A stretch of 64,000 nt of DNA from Anaerocolumna jejuensis DSM 15929. GTDB taxonomy: Bacteria; Bacillota; Clostridia; Lachnospirales; Lachnospiraceae. The stretch's first letter is position 1. Each line of letters opens with the position of its first letter. The stretch is from NCBI RefSeq assembly GCF_900142215.1, contig NZ_FRAC01000009.1, forward strand, positions 186,001 through 250,000, given 5' to 3'. Shown piece by piece: positions 27,029 to 35,774 of this stretch. The position numbers were made by a program, and so were the translations under genes. Under the pieces are notes generated by a model. It saw nothing but the letters and a program-made list of their open reading frames with translations. It did not search any database and was not told the origin of the DNA.

Positions 27029-27478
27029 TTATACTACTTGCTTTTCACAGGATTTCCGAGCGCATTCACTGCAGATTCCATAATATTTAATTTGAATATC
27101 CCTTACCTCAAAATTATATTTGTCATGGATGATGGCATTGGAGTCACTGACAAATAAGTTCTCTGCCACACCAATAATTTTTCCGCAATACATGCAGATA
27201 AGATGGGGGTGTATGGTATCCTCCCCGGAAGCCAGCTCATATTTGCTGATTTCATCCTTTTTATCCAGGCATCTTATAATTCCCAACTCATCCATAATCT
27301 GAAGGGACCGGTAAACAGTGGAAATTCCTAAAGCTTTGTCCTTTTGCCTTGCAATTTCCCATATTTCTTTTGGACTTAAGTATCCATCCTGGCTTTCCAG
27401 TAATATATTCCAGATTATCTGCCGCTGTCCGGTCATTTTATATCCATTTTCTTTCAGCAATACTTCAAATTTTTTCAT
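27029..27478 (-). CDS. Fur family (PerR-like) metalloregulator
   Basis: Metal-dependent repressor of 149 residues. The winged helix (TGQRQIIWNILLES, LSPKEIWEIARQKDKALGISTVYRSL) leads into the dimer domain with HPHLICMYCGKI and YYGICSECARKSC, the two Cys pairs that hold structural zinc; His residues typical of Fur/PerR sensing sites are present. The start is ATG at 27478, whose ribosome binding site GGGAGGCATGGTGG is the terminal part of a junction repeat. PerR, Fur or Zur specificity cannot be settled from sequence alone. Confidence 0.88.
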   Translation of the reverse strand: MKKFEVLLKENGYKMTGQRQIIWNILLESQDGYLSPKEIWEIARQKDKALGISTVYRSLQIMDELGIIRCLDKKDEISKYELASGEDTIHPHLICMYCGKIIGVAENLFVSDSNAIIHDKYNFEVRDIQIKYYGICSECARKSCEKQVV

Positions 27479-27578
27479 ACTAACCACCATGCCTCCCAAC
27501 ACGCCTCAAGATTGGGCCGAGGATTTCGCAGGCACAATCTTGTGTGAAAATTGCTTTTTAATTTTCACACTAACTCCC
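27479..27578 (-). repeat. Type 1 junction repeat forming the leader of the Fur-type gene
   Basis: Read on the minus strand: GGGAGTTAGTGTGAAAATT, hairpin to TTTTCACAC, then GCGAAATCCTCGGCCCAATC flanked by AAGATT/AATCTT arms, then GGGAGGCATGGTGGTTAGT joined directly to the ATG of the Fur gene. An internal frame starting at GTG ends at TGA 25 bases before that ATG. It is nearly identical to the tandem units at 44829-45087. Confidence 0.85.
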
Positions 27579-27668
27579 AATTTACATACAGTTATTAATC
27601 CGGAGGTGTCTTTTGAAAAATTACTGCTATCCATAACTGCTTTCATCCCTTCTTTATTTGAAATTAAT

Positions 27669-27740
27669 AAGGTACCTTGTGAATTTCATAATAGCACCCG
27701 TTAAGATGAAAGTCAAGCATTTTATTCAGGTACCTTGTTA
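27669..27740. promoter_or_regulatory. Two GGTACCTTGT motifs, 58 bp apart
   Basis: AAGGTACCTTGTGAAT and TTCAGGTACCTTGTTATT repeat a 10-base core containing the palindrome AGGTACCT, in a region upstream of the Fur-type gene and its repeat. Their function is unknown; operator use is a guess. Confidence 0.35.
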
Positions 27741-27787
27741 TTTTTTTTATCCGATAAAATCAAGCATTATAGCTTTCCTTTGATTCC

Positions 27788-27833
27788 AATACAAATACAG
27801 GCGGTCATAGCCCCGCCTGTATTTGTATTTTTT
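27788..27833. terminator. Terminator-like hairpin with T-run
   Basis: Perfect 17 bp arms AATACAAATACAGGCGG and its complement, an 8-base loop, then TTTTTT on the plus strand. There is no plus-strand gene just upstream, so it may serve the minus-strand ferredoxin-nitroreductase, whose stop is 120 bp away. Confidence 0.6.
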
Positions 27834-27954
27834 ATGGATTTATATTTTTATAGATTTATATTTTTTTAAGTTATACTTTCTCTAATTATTTTATTTTAAT
27901 ACTCTATCCTATAGTAAGGTGAAACGATGCCAAAGCTGCCAAGTGTACATTTCA

Positions 27955-28779
27955 CTATTTCCAGTTAATGTCCGCACTTTTCCTTGGTACCGTCCTCAAA
28001 TATGTTACATCCGGGTATCCTATCACCATACAGGATACCATATGTTTTCCTTCCTGAATTCCGAGAAACTCCTTAATCTTTTCATTATTTTGGGCAGCCC
28101 TTATAAAAAATCCGCTGAAGAAGGTTCCAAGGCCTAATGCATTTGCCAGCAGCTCCATATTAGAAGATGCCAGGCCCCCATTGATATCGGAATTTGCAGT
28201 AACAATAATGACAGCCGGAGCATTAAAAAATAACCTGTCGTTTACACTTGGTTTTTCCAGGTAATCCTCATACATCTTAATCCACATTCCGGCATATCTC
28301 TTAGTTACCGCTGTTATCTCTGAAGCTGGAGCAGCTAACATCTGCTCTCCTGTTTGCTTAAGCGTTTCCAGGGCCAGGGCCTTCAGCTTCTGAATTTCTT
28401 TTCTTACAACTATGTAGGAAACATCCTGCATATTGCTGCCTGTCTGAGTAAACCTGCCGGCCTCAATTATTTTTAACAGCTTCTCTTCTTCCACTTCCCT
28501 GTTTTTAAATTGCCTTACAGTCCTTCTGAATTTAATAAAATTTAGAAGATTATCCCCATCTATATCAAACTCTTCTTTCACATAGCTTTTTACATCATTC
28601 ATATCATATTCATCTGTTGTTACCGCATCCTTGGGACATACCGCAATGCAGTGCCCGCATTTTATACAGGCAATATTATTGATTTTTGCTTTCCCTTCAA
28701 TCAGCTCTATATCCTTTGGAAAACAATCCTTGACACATTGTCCGCAGCCAATGCATTTTTCAATATTAATTTTCATCAT
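27955..28779 (-). CDS. Ferredoxin-nitroreductase fusion protein
   Basis: Redox protein of 274 residues. The N-terminal 60 residues form a two-cluster ferredoxin (CIGCGQCVKDCFPKD and CIKCGHCIAVCPKDA), followed by an FMN nitroreductase domain (FIKFRRTVRQFKNREVEEEK, AGRFTQTGSNMQ, LGTFFSGFFIRAA). The fusion lets the flavin receive electrons directly through iron-sulfur clusters and is common in strict anaerobes. The start is one of two adjacent ATG codons at 28779 after AGGAGGATG. It appears monocistronic; the substrate is unknown. Confidence 0.92.
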   Translation of the reverse strand: MMKINIEKCIGCGQCVKDCFPKDIELIEGKAKINNIACIKCGHCIAVCPKDAVTTDEYDMNDVKSYVKEEFDIDGDNLLNFIKFRRTVRQFKNREVEEEKLLKIIEAGRFTQTGSNMQDVSYIVVRKEIQKLKALALETLKQTGEQMLAAPASEITAVTKRYAGMWIKMYEDYLEKPSVNDRLFFNAPAVIIVTANSDINGGLASSNMELLANALGLGTFFSGFFIRAAQNNEKIKEFLGIQEGKHMVSCMVIGYPDVTYLRTVPRKSADINWK

Positions 28780-28880
28780 GTTGTTTACATCCTCCTATTC
28801 AATTTTATACCCTCCTGAAATCACTTTTCTCTCAAGCTCTGCAGCTCCGCTATCCGATCATCTGCAATCCATCGTCCCTT

Positions 28881-29118
28881 TATCCAGTGCACTTACCATC
28901 TAGTACACCTGCCATCCAGTATACCTTCATTCAGTGTGCCTGTCGTCCAGTGCATCTGCCATCCAGTGAACCTGCTATCCAGTGCTCCTGCTATCCAGTG
29001 CTCCTGCCATCCAGTGCTCCTGCCATCCAGTGCTCCAACCATCCAGTGCTCCTTCTATCTAATGCACCTGCCATCTAGTGTGTCTATCATCCAGCCACCA
29101 GCCATCCCGTGCATTTTC
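28881..29118. repeat. Minisatellite, about fifteen 16 bp units
   Basis: Head-to-tail copies of CATCCAGTGCTCCTGC; the central copies (28976-29055) are nearly identical and the flanking ones diverge progressively. On the minus strand each unit reads AGGAGCACTGGATG, i.e. a purine-rich box six bases from an ATG. It fills most of the 640 bp gap between the ferredoxin-nitroreductase and an MFS gene. There are no spacers, so it is not CRISPR. The remaining gap sequence, 29119-29417, shows no gene. Confidence 0.9.
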
Positions 29119-29417
29119 CTTACCGGCAATTCCAAACCTTCCAGTCTGATTCCCCGCATAAATATAAGGAGGATTTCCTAATATAAAAAGTAAGGAAACC
29201 CTCAAAGGTAAAAGTTAAAATGCAGCCACAAAATTTTTGCTTACTTTAGCTTTCTTTTCTTTAAATCTGGCAAGTGGGAACGATGGGGAGAATAAAGTTT
29301 CTTTCTATGAAGTATTTTATTGAAGTTTCATTCTTAATACTATCATTAAGTTATGAAAAATACAAATATATTGCATCTTCAGTTTTTCTCCATTATCCCT
29401 CTGCCACTAAACTTATT

Positions 29418-30611
29418 TTATGCTTTTACCTTTCTTTCAGTAAGATAATAAAGGAATGCTATCACTGGTAAGATGAAGCCTATTACAGACGCTGCTTTCC
29501 AGCTACCCTGGGCATATGACCAGCCTCCCAGGGCCGATCCGATTGCACCGCCGGCAAAGAAAACTGCCATGAATACTCCGTTTACCCTTCCGCGGATTTC
29601 ATCGCCCAGCCCATAAATTGCCTGCTGCCCAAGAACAAGATTTCCCGAAACCGCCATATCGAGGAGAATGGCTGCGGCACAGAATATGATCAGCGATATT
29701 CTTTGATTACTTTGTAAAACATAGGTTAATGCAAAGGAAGCTGCTGCGATTATAAAAGCAAGTCCAGTGAGCTTTCTGGCCCACCCCTTGTCTGCCAGTC
29801 TTCCTGCGATTGGTGAGGCAATAGCACCTGCAACTCCTGCTAGAGCAAATAAAGCAATTTCATTCTGGGTTAGATGGAAGTGATATGACAGCCATAACGG
29901 AACAACCGTCCAGAATAAGCTGTAGCTGCCAAATAAAGCTGCCTGGTACAGGGCCCTCCTGCGTAATACAGAACTGGTTCTAAATAAATGCCACAGGGAT
30001 TTAATAATAGCCTGGTAATTGTCCTGAGGCTGAGGCTTTCTTTTCGGAAGCAGAAAGCTTAACAGGATTATGAGCATTGCTATAATAACTGCTGATATTA
30101 AAAATACGGATTTCCATCCCCAGATGCCGGTAATTATACTTGCTACCGGTCTTGCAAGCATAATCCCAAGCAAAAGACCGCTCATTACATTTCCAACGAT
30201 TCTTCCTCTTTGCTTTTCCGGTGCCAGATGTGCGGCAAAGGGAACTAATATCTGTGCGGCTACAGAGCCTAACCCAATTAATATCGTAGCTGCGAAAAAG
30301 AGATAGGAAGTTGTTGCCATAGGTGCCAAAACCAGCCCCAGAATGGCTACAACCAATATGGATGCCACAAGGCGTTTATTTTCCAGTAAATCACTGAGGG
30401 GAACAAGAAACAAAAGCCCCATTGCATAACCTAACTGTGTCATTGTAACTATTAGTCCGGATAAACCGGCCGAAATTCCTGTGTCCGCACTAATAGGACC
30501 TACCAGGGGCTGTGCATAATATAAATTTGCAACAATCAGACCACATGCACTTGCCAGCAAAAATACAAGCCAGCTGGATATCTTTTTTTCTTCAGATAAT
30601 TCGCTTTTCAT
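29418..30611 (-). CDS. MFS transporter (drug/metabolite exporter)
   Basis: Integral membrane protein of 397 residues with twelve predicted helices. Motif A-like segments are LVPLSDLLENKRLV after helix 2 and GRLADKGWARKL in the second half, and the LAPEKQRGRIVG loop is typical of YnfM-like proton-driven exporters. The start is ATG at 30611 behind GGAGG, six codons inside the longest frame. It is divergent from a TetR regulator, with palindromes in the shared gap, so its expression is probably induced by its substrate. Confidence 0.9.
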   Translation of the reverse strand: MKSELSEEKKISSWLVFLLASACGLIVANLYYAQPLVGPISADTGISAGLSGLIVTMTQLGYAMGLLFLVPLSDLLENKRLVASILVVAILGLVLAPMATTSYLFFAATILIGLGSVAAQILVPFAAHLAPEKQRGRIVGNVMSGLLLGIMLARPVASIITGIWGWKSVFLISAVIIAMLIILLSFLLPKRKPQPQDNYQAIIKSLWHLFRTSSVLRRRALYQAALFGSYSLFWTVVPLWLSYHFHLTQNEIALFALAGVAGAIASPIAGRLADKGWARKLTGLAFIIAAASFALTYVLQSNQRISLIIFCAAAILLDMAVSGNLVLGQQAIYGLGDEIRGRVNGVFMAVFFAGGAIGSALGGWSYAQGSWKAASVIGFILPVIAFLYYLTERKVKA

Positions 30612-30659
30612 ATAATATCCTCCATTCATAGTTGTAAACGATTTTTAAATAATTTATAT

Positions 30660-30702
30660 ACTGAACGTTTAGTTTATGATTATATATTAAACGCACCGTT
30701 TA
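30660..30702. promoter_or_regulatory. TetR operator candidates between MFS and TetR genes
   Basis: The near-palindrome CTGAACGTTTAG (30661-30672) and the perfect palindrome TAAACGcacCGTTTA (30688-30702) share the AACG..TTTAG core. Both lie within 50 bp of the MFS start, in the gap shared by the divergent genes. Confidence 0.65.
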
Positions 30703-30797
30703 GTTTTGTCAAGTACTTTCTTTTAAAAAATTTATATTGTATAATGTACGTATCGTTTTTAATATTACATTTATAATGAAATGAAAAGGAGAATTCA

Positions 30798-31382
30798 ATG
30801 GAAAAAAAGGTAGGACGCCCCCGCAGTGAAGAAACAAAAAAAGCCATTCTCACTGCTTCTTACGAGCTATTGCTTGAGAATGGCTTTAATACTATAACTG
30901 TTGAAGGTATTGCTGAGAGAGCCGGAGTCAGTAAAGCGACTATTTATAAATGGTGGCCGAACAAAGCAGCTGTGGTCTTAGACGGTTTTTTCGCAGCCAC
31001 AGAATCAATGCTCCATGTACCGGATACCGGTTCAGTAAGTGAAGATCTTTTCATACAGGTAAATAACCTGGCAGCCTTTATTACCAGTCCGAAGGGAAAG
31101 GTAATTACAGAACTGATTGCAGCCGGCCAATTTGATGCTAACATTGCTGAAGAATACCGTGTCAGGTATTTCAATCCCCGCCGCCTCATATCACAGCATA
31201 TCCTTGAGCGCGGTATGCAAAGAGGGGAGCTGAAAAACGACCTGGACATGGAGCTGAGTATTGACCTGATTTTTGCTCCTCTATTTTACCGGTTATTAAT
31301 AACCGGTAAAACAGTGGATTCTGCGTTTGTTAAAAGCCTGATTTCCCATACCCTGACAGGAATGAAGGCACAAACGGAATAA
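30798..31382 (+). CDS. TetR family regulator, divergent from MFS exporter
   Basis: Repressor of 194 residues. Helix-turn-helix: ITVEGIAERAGVSKATIYKWWPNKAAVV (residues 32-60). The C-terminal part carries the YRVRYFNPRR and LFYRLLITGKTVD segments of the TetR_C_16-like ligand domain. ATG at 30798 follows AAAAGGAG. It most likely represses the divergent MFS exporter and itself through the palindromes at 30660-30702. Confidence 0.9.
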   Translation: MEKKVGRPRSEETKKAILTASYELLLENGFNTITVEGIAERAGVSKATIYKWWPNKAAVVLDGFFAATESMLHVPDTGSVSEDLFIQVNNLAAFITSPKGKVITELIAAGQFDANIAEEYRVRYFNPRRLISQHILERGMQRGELKNDLDMELSIDLIFAPLFYRLLITGKTVDSAFVKSLISHTLTGMKAQTE

Positions 31383-31504
31383 CTGCTTTTTATAAATTGC
31401 TAGCTTTCTATCTATGAATTACTTTCTATAATAATACCTTGTCCCTCATCCGTGGCTTATATTAACCTTACTTATATTAACCTTATGATTCTATATCTGA
31501 TTTA

Positions 31505-31843
31505 TTAGATTGCCCTGTATTCTTTGAGCAATTTTTCAACCTCTGTGCCCTCAACCTTCTTGAGGGCTTCTTTGAGTGCCATCTTTTCCTTTAGAGGCAG
31601 CTTCATCTCAGAGAGCTGCTTACCGTCAAAAAGCTATACGGTTGCATTCAGGAGAGCCCGCACATCGTATAAGCTGCCCCAGACCTCAGGCACACCACAG
31701 TCAATATTCAGCAAAGTATAGACTGACTCCATACCGGTACGGATGGAATACTCAGTCGTAAAAATGGTATCCCTTACGGTTTCGGCAAACTGGTTATTTC
31801 TGGCTAAATAATAGTTCATCTTCATGAAGGCAGCAATAATCAA
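31505..31843 (-). pseudogene. Gene remnant with an internal stop, family not recognised
   Basis: A frame from 31843 encodes MNYYLARNNQFAETVRDTIF... and DCGVPEVWGSLYDVRALLNA, is interrupted by TAG near 31635, and then continues in the same frame as LFDGKQLSEMKLPLKEKMAL...LLKEYRAI to TAA at 31507. The charged, helical continuation across the stop suggests a decayed C-terminal gene piece. No good ribosome binding site is seen. I do not recognise the family. The rest of 31383-31896 shows no gene. Confidence 0.45.
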
Positions 31844-31896
31844 AAAAACTCTTTGATAAAACTTTCATCAACTAAACGTGTTAGTATATAACGCAT

Positions 31897-32322
31897 TTAA
31901 ACCATGGATTCTTCCAGACAATTCTGATATTTTTGCAGCAGCTCCTGAGGAATGGGAACTGGCCTTTTCCTGTTCATGTCATAAAAGTATCCTGTCTGTT
32001 TGCCGCAGCAGACTAATTTGCCGTCTGATTTTATTTCAATACTAATTGTCCACCGTGATTTGTTCAAATCGGATATCCATAATTCTCCAACTGGGTTGTC
32101 CAGGATGGTAAGCGGCCGTTTATAATCAATTTCAGTTTTGCTTAGAATAGGTGATTGGTTTAATTTTAACATATCTTCATATGCCCAAAACTGATCCAGC
32201 AGTAAAAACCGGAGATCCTCAAACCAGCGGACATACACTATATTGCTGACAATTCCCATTACATCAATGTCATAGGCATTTACCTTTATCTTTTTTTCCA
32301 CAAGCATTGGCCTTGAATTCAT
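31897..32322 (-). CDS. Acyl-CoA/acyl-ACP thioesterase, hotdog fold
   Basis: Cytoplasmic protein of 141 residues with the 4-hydroxybenzoyl-CoA thioesterase/YbgC-like hotdog signature: VNAYDIDVMGIVSNIVYVRWFEDLR, where the Asp of D-x-M-G-I-V-x-N is the usual catalytic residue. Such enzymes release acyl groups from CoA or ACP. ATG at 32322 follows AAGGAG. It is monocistronic and its acyl specificity cannot be told. Confidence 0.85.
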   Translation of the reverse strand: MNSRPMLVEKKIKVNAYDIDVMGIVSNIVYVRWFEDLRFLLLDQFWAYEDMLKLNQSPILSKTEIDYKRPLTILDNPVGELWISDLNKSRWTISIEIKSDGKLVCCGKQTGYFYDMNRKRPVPIPQELLQKYQNCLEESMV

Positions 32323-32503
32323 AACAGTATAGCTCCTTCCATTACTTTAATTTTACATTTGCATTTTAAATTGGGATAAAAATCCTATGTAATTAAGTTA
32401 GTACCTAACATATCATATAACCCAAAAAAGGATTTGTCAATATTACAGCCAAAAAGGCAGGAAATATTATACAAATCCTATCGAATACTATTTGTCATTT
32501 GTA

Positions 32504-33610
32504 CTATACATCAAATATGTGTATCTTAATGTTCTCATCTAGTGACTCTATACTAACTTTACTGTAAACCAGTGCACACTTGAAATTTGACATTTTTTGA
32601 ATATTAGTTAGCATTAGCGATTCTGATTCTAACTCTATTAACCGTTTACTTAGGACATCTCTATAAGCAGAAGCTCCATTTTGTTTTATCCAGCATTCAA
32701 TTGCTTCACCTTGTTTTATAACAATATATCCATCACCATCTTTAAAGTTAAAACGAACTACATAAGCCTCATTCAAAAGTGTTGGTTCCCATATGTTATA
32801 AAATATATCTTCAACATCATTTAATTGAATCAGTAAATTGGTTTTTACAACACAGCCCATCTCATTAATAGTTATTTCAAACATTTGATTGTTTGATGCC
32901 ACATAAAAAATACTATCACCGTCAAACGATAATTTAATAGGATATAAATGATTATATTCTATTCCCAGCGAAAATTCCCTTTGCCTGCTTATCACTCCAT
33001 CTAATAGCATTTCACGATGCAGAATTTTGGGATATTTGCTGTTAATTAACTGTAATTTATCATCCTTGGACATAACCTTTGTCTGTGACGGTAATGGTAT
33101 ATTATAGATTTTTCGGCTTTTAAAGAGATTGCTTTTATCAAATATATATTGACCAATTTTGTCTTTCTTCTCTTTGTTAAAAATATCCTTACTAAAATAA
33201 ATTACCTCCTGACGATACCAGACAGAGAAATTATCCACAAACTCCGTAAGTAATTTCTCGCTTTGTATACGTTTACGATTTTCTAAAGGTAAAATACTCT
33301 CTCTAATTTTATCCGTATTCGTTGAACTTAATCTCACCCAAACTGTTTTATCCGGAGCCATAAGAAAAGATGGAATGACACCTTCAGTCTCAGTAAATAC
33401 ATCTACTATTTTCATTGTATGATCCAAGATAATATAGTCTAGATTTTTTCTATAATCTGAAGAATATAATTTAACTGCAATCAGCAAATTAGCTCTCTCA
33501 TTATCCCAAAAAACAGAAGAGACACTAATGCTTTGATTTGCAGAAATTGTAATTATTCCATTGACATAATTAACACAGTATTTATTATTTGACTTCTTAA
33601 GTTCCTGCAT
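32504..33610 (-). CDS. Hypothetical protein, unrecognised, possible beta-propeller
   Basis: Protein of 368 residues without signal peptide or membrane helices. It is rich in alternating hydrophobic beta-strand patterns with turns such as LSFDGDSIFYVASNNQMFEI and FNFKDGDGYIVIKQGE, which suggests WD- or kelch-like blades, but no known repeat signature is clear. Its base composition looks more AT-rich than its neighbours', with rare codons such as ATA and AGA frequent, which hints at acquisition by transfer. ATG at 33610 follows AAGGAAAAA. Neighbours give no functional hint. Confidence 0.7.
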   Translation of the reverse strand: MQELKKSNNKYCVNYVNGIITISANQSISVSSVFWDNERANLLIAVKLYSSDYRKNLDYIILDHTMKIVDVFTETEGVIPSFLMAPDKTVWVRLSSTNTDKIRESILPLENRKRIQSEKLLTEFVDNFSVWYRQEVIYFSKDIFNKEKKDKIGQYIFDKSNLFKSRKIYNIPLPSQTKVMSKDDKLQLINSKYPKILHREMLLDGVISRQREFSLGIEYNHLYPIKLSFDGDSIFYVASNNQMFEITINEMGCVVKTNLLIQLNDVEDIFYNIWEPTLLNEAYVVRFNFKDGDGYIVIKQGEAIECWIKQNGASAYRDVLSKRLIELESESLMLTNIQKMSNFKCALVYSKVSIESLDENIKIHIFDV

Positions 33611-33719
33611 ATTTTTTTCCTTAGCATAATGTAATATGTATTCATAATCGGCAATATCTGCATAAGCTCTGCCATGCTATAAAAACTGAAGGCTTTATAT
33701 TGAATTAATCAGCATTTTC

Positions 33720-34862
33720 CTAGACAAACACTTGAACTGCCTTTTTCATACGCTGGACTATCGGTACTCCAAAGGGACAGCGTTTCTCACAGGCAGCGCA
33801 GCTGATACAATTCGATGCATTTGCCGATAGGGAGCTATAGTGGGCCTTAATCGTAGCCGGAATTTCCTCCTGCATTTCTGCCAAATCATATAGCTTATTA
33901 ACCATTGCTATATCTATGTAGACCGGACATGGGGCACAATGGCCGCAATAAGTACATTGGCCGGAATATGCATGATAGGGTGCATTTGCAAGCACAGTGG
34001 CATAGTCCTTCTGTTCCTCGGTAGCATTTTCATAGGCTGCGGCAGCATCCACTTCTTCCGGAGCAGCGCATCCCACCAAAACTGTGGCAACTGCCGGACG
34101 AGTAAGTGCATAATGAAGGCACTGAACCGGTGTCAAAGCCACACCAAAGGGTGAACTTTCCGCCTGAAACAGCCTTCCTCCGCCATAACCCTTCATTACA
34201 GTGATTCCAACATTTTCCCTTTCGCAAATCTGATACAGTTCTTCCCGTTCCGGTGCAATTCCCTTAAGGTTCTCATTGTAGTGTTCGCTGAACAGCTGGT
34301 TGATATCCTCACTTGCGGGAAGCATATCAAAGGCAGGATTAAGACTGAACAAAACCATCTCAATTTCACCGCTCAATGCTGCTGCCTTTGCGACCTCCGG
34401 ATTGTGCGTGCTGAGCCCGATATGGCGGATTGTTCCCACTTCTTTTAAACCTCTTACGTAATCGATAAATTCCCCCGTCATGATTTTATTGAACTCTGCC
34501 ACTTCATCAACAAAATGAATCATACCAAGGTCAATATAATCTGTTTTCAGACGGTTCAATAAATCCTGAAAAGCTTCCTTTACCTTCTCCAATTCACGGG
34601 TTCGAACATACTGGCCATTCTGCCAGGTTGAACCGATATGCCCCTGTATCACCCATTTTTCCCGGCGGCCGGCAATTGCTGCACCAATATTGGAGCGTAC
34701 ATTGGGTTCCGACATCCAACAATCCAGGATGTTAATCCCATATGCTTCACTGCGCTCAATTACTGCTTTTACATCGGCTGCATTGTGGCGTTCCAGCCAT
34801 TCTGCACCAAGTCCGATTTCACTGACACTCAACCCCGTTTTTCCTATCTGCCTGTATTTCAT
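33720..34862 (-). CDS. Aldo-keto reductase with C-terminal 4Fe-4S ferredoxin domain
   Basis: Cytoplasmic oxidoreductase of 380 residues. The N-terminal AKR barrel (MKYRQIGKTGLSVSEIGLG, DYIDLGMIHFVDE, IRHIGLSTHNPEVA) spans residues 1-275; two cysteine clusters follow, CTYCGHCAPCPVYID near residue 300 and CISCAACEKRCPFGVPI near residue 352. The usual catalytic Tyr after the Asp (DxAxxYG) is not seen: the segment reads ILDCWMSEPNVRSNIG. The active site is therefore altered, while the barrel His is kept (QGHIG). ATG at 34862 follows GAGGGGAAAGG. Likely a ferredoxin-linked reductase of unknown substrate. Confidence 0.85.
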   Translation of the reverse strand: MKYRQIGKTGLSVSEIGLGAEWLERHNAADVKAVIERSEAYGINILDCWMSEPNVRSNIGAAIAGRREKWVIQGHIGSTWQNGQYVRTRELEKVKEAFQDLLNRLKTDYIDLGMIHFVDEVAEFNKIMTGEFIDYVRGLKEVGTIRHIGLSTHNPEVAKAAALSGEIEMVLFSLNPAFDMLPASEDINQLFSEHYNENLKGIAPEREELYQICERENVGITVMKGYGGGRLFQAESSPFGVALTPVQCLHYALTRPAVATVLVGCAAPEEVDAAAAYENATEEQKDYATVLANAPYHAYSGQCTYCGHCAPCPVYIDIAMVNKLYDLAEMQEEIPATIKAHYSSLSANASNCISCAACEKRCPFGVPIVQRMKKAVQVFV

Positions 34863-35009
34863 AGCCTTTCCCCTCTCTGCTCACTTAATAAATTTAAGGA
34901 ACGATAAACCATTTTTTTAAATCAAATATATTGAAAGACTTTAAGTATATGATTAAATTATATCATATCAATAACCAAATATACCAGTACAGCATTGCTT
35001 ATGTTTTGC

Positions 35010-35624
35010 TTATCCTATTAAGAACTTATATACAGCCTCAACCCCTGCCTGTAAAATCCGTTCGTTATCAATATCGTTTTTGCCGAATACGATTTGATCC
35101 ACAACAGCACTGATTAATTTAAAAGTTACAATTGCTGCTGCTTCAATATCTTCTACCTTAATGTATTCCTTGTATGCCTGAAAACACTGGAGCGTCATCT
35201 GCCATGTTTTTTCACGCTGCTTTTCCTGCACAGCCGCCACTTCCGGCATGGAGTAGCAAAGAATATTCATCTCGCAGTTCAGCTCCTTGGAAATCTGGTG
35301 CACTTCAATCAATCCTTCAATTAACCGTCGAAACCACATTCTCAGATCAGATTTGTATAACTCCATATCCCGGGATAATTTATCATGCACTTTAAAAAAG
35401 GAATCATTATACCGGTCTAATATTTCTAACAGGATGGTATCCTTATCTTTGAAATAAGAATAAAGGCTGCCTATTGATACATTTGCAACCTGTGCAATTT
35501 CATTTGTTGTTGTATTGTAATAACCTTTTTCACAAAAAAGCCTGTATGCGGCATCTAATATCTTTTCTTTTGTTTTAATACTTCTTTCCTGCTGCGGTCT
35601 ACGCACAGCTTTATCCTGTTTCAT
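35010..35624 (-). CDS. TetR family regulator, divergent from DHA2 exporter
   Basis: Repressor of 204 residues. Helix-turn-helix: TTNEIAQVANVSIGSLYSYFKDKDTIL (residues 38-64). A basic N-terminus (AVRRPQQERSIKTK) precedes it. ATG at 35624 follows AAGGAG. It is divergent from the MFS exporter at 35775, and two nearly identical 20 bp palindromes bracket the promoter between them, so it very probably represses both genes and is released by an exporter substrate. Confidence 0.9.
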   Translation of the reverse strand: MKQDKAVRRPQQERSIKTKEKILDAAYRLFCEKGYYNTTTNEIAQVANVSIGSLYSYFKDKDTILLEILDRYNDSFFKVHDKLSRDMELYKSDLRMWFRRLIEGLIEVHQISKELNCEMNILCYSMPEVAAVQEKQREKTWQMTLQCFQAYKEYIKVEDIEAAAIVTFKLISAVVDQIVFGKNDIDNERILQAGVEAVYKFLIG

Positions 35625-35675
35625 CCCATCAACTCCTTGTGATTATTGTAAGGCAAGCAGCCTTATTTGTCAACA

Positions 35676-35752
35676 ATATGAGCAATTACTCATATTTAGT
35701 ATTGACAGACTGCATTCATGGAGTTATATTAAATGTGAGTATTTACTCATAT
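35676..35752 (+). promoter_or_regulatory. Promoter bracketed by two TetR operator palindromes
   Basis: A good sigma-A promoter for the exporter, TTGACA (35702-35707), 17-base spacer, TATATT (35725-35730), is flanked by palindromes ATATGAGcaattACTCATAT (35676-35695) and ATGTGAGtatttACTCATAT (35733-35752). The second sits just past the -10 box, an ideal place for repression. Confidence 0.85.
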
Positions 35753-35774
35753 AATTTCAGAAAGAAGGACACCA

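Noticed and set aside
16219..29118. Tandem arrays as CRISPR candidates
   Set aside because: Units of 16-17 bp follow one another without spacers and no cas genes are present.
28887..29181. Plus-strand frames encoding Cys/Pro/Ser repeats
   Set aside because: They arise entirely from the 16 bp minisatellite; the unit is not a multiple of three and there is no ribosome binding site.
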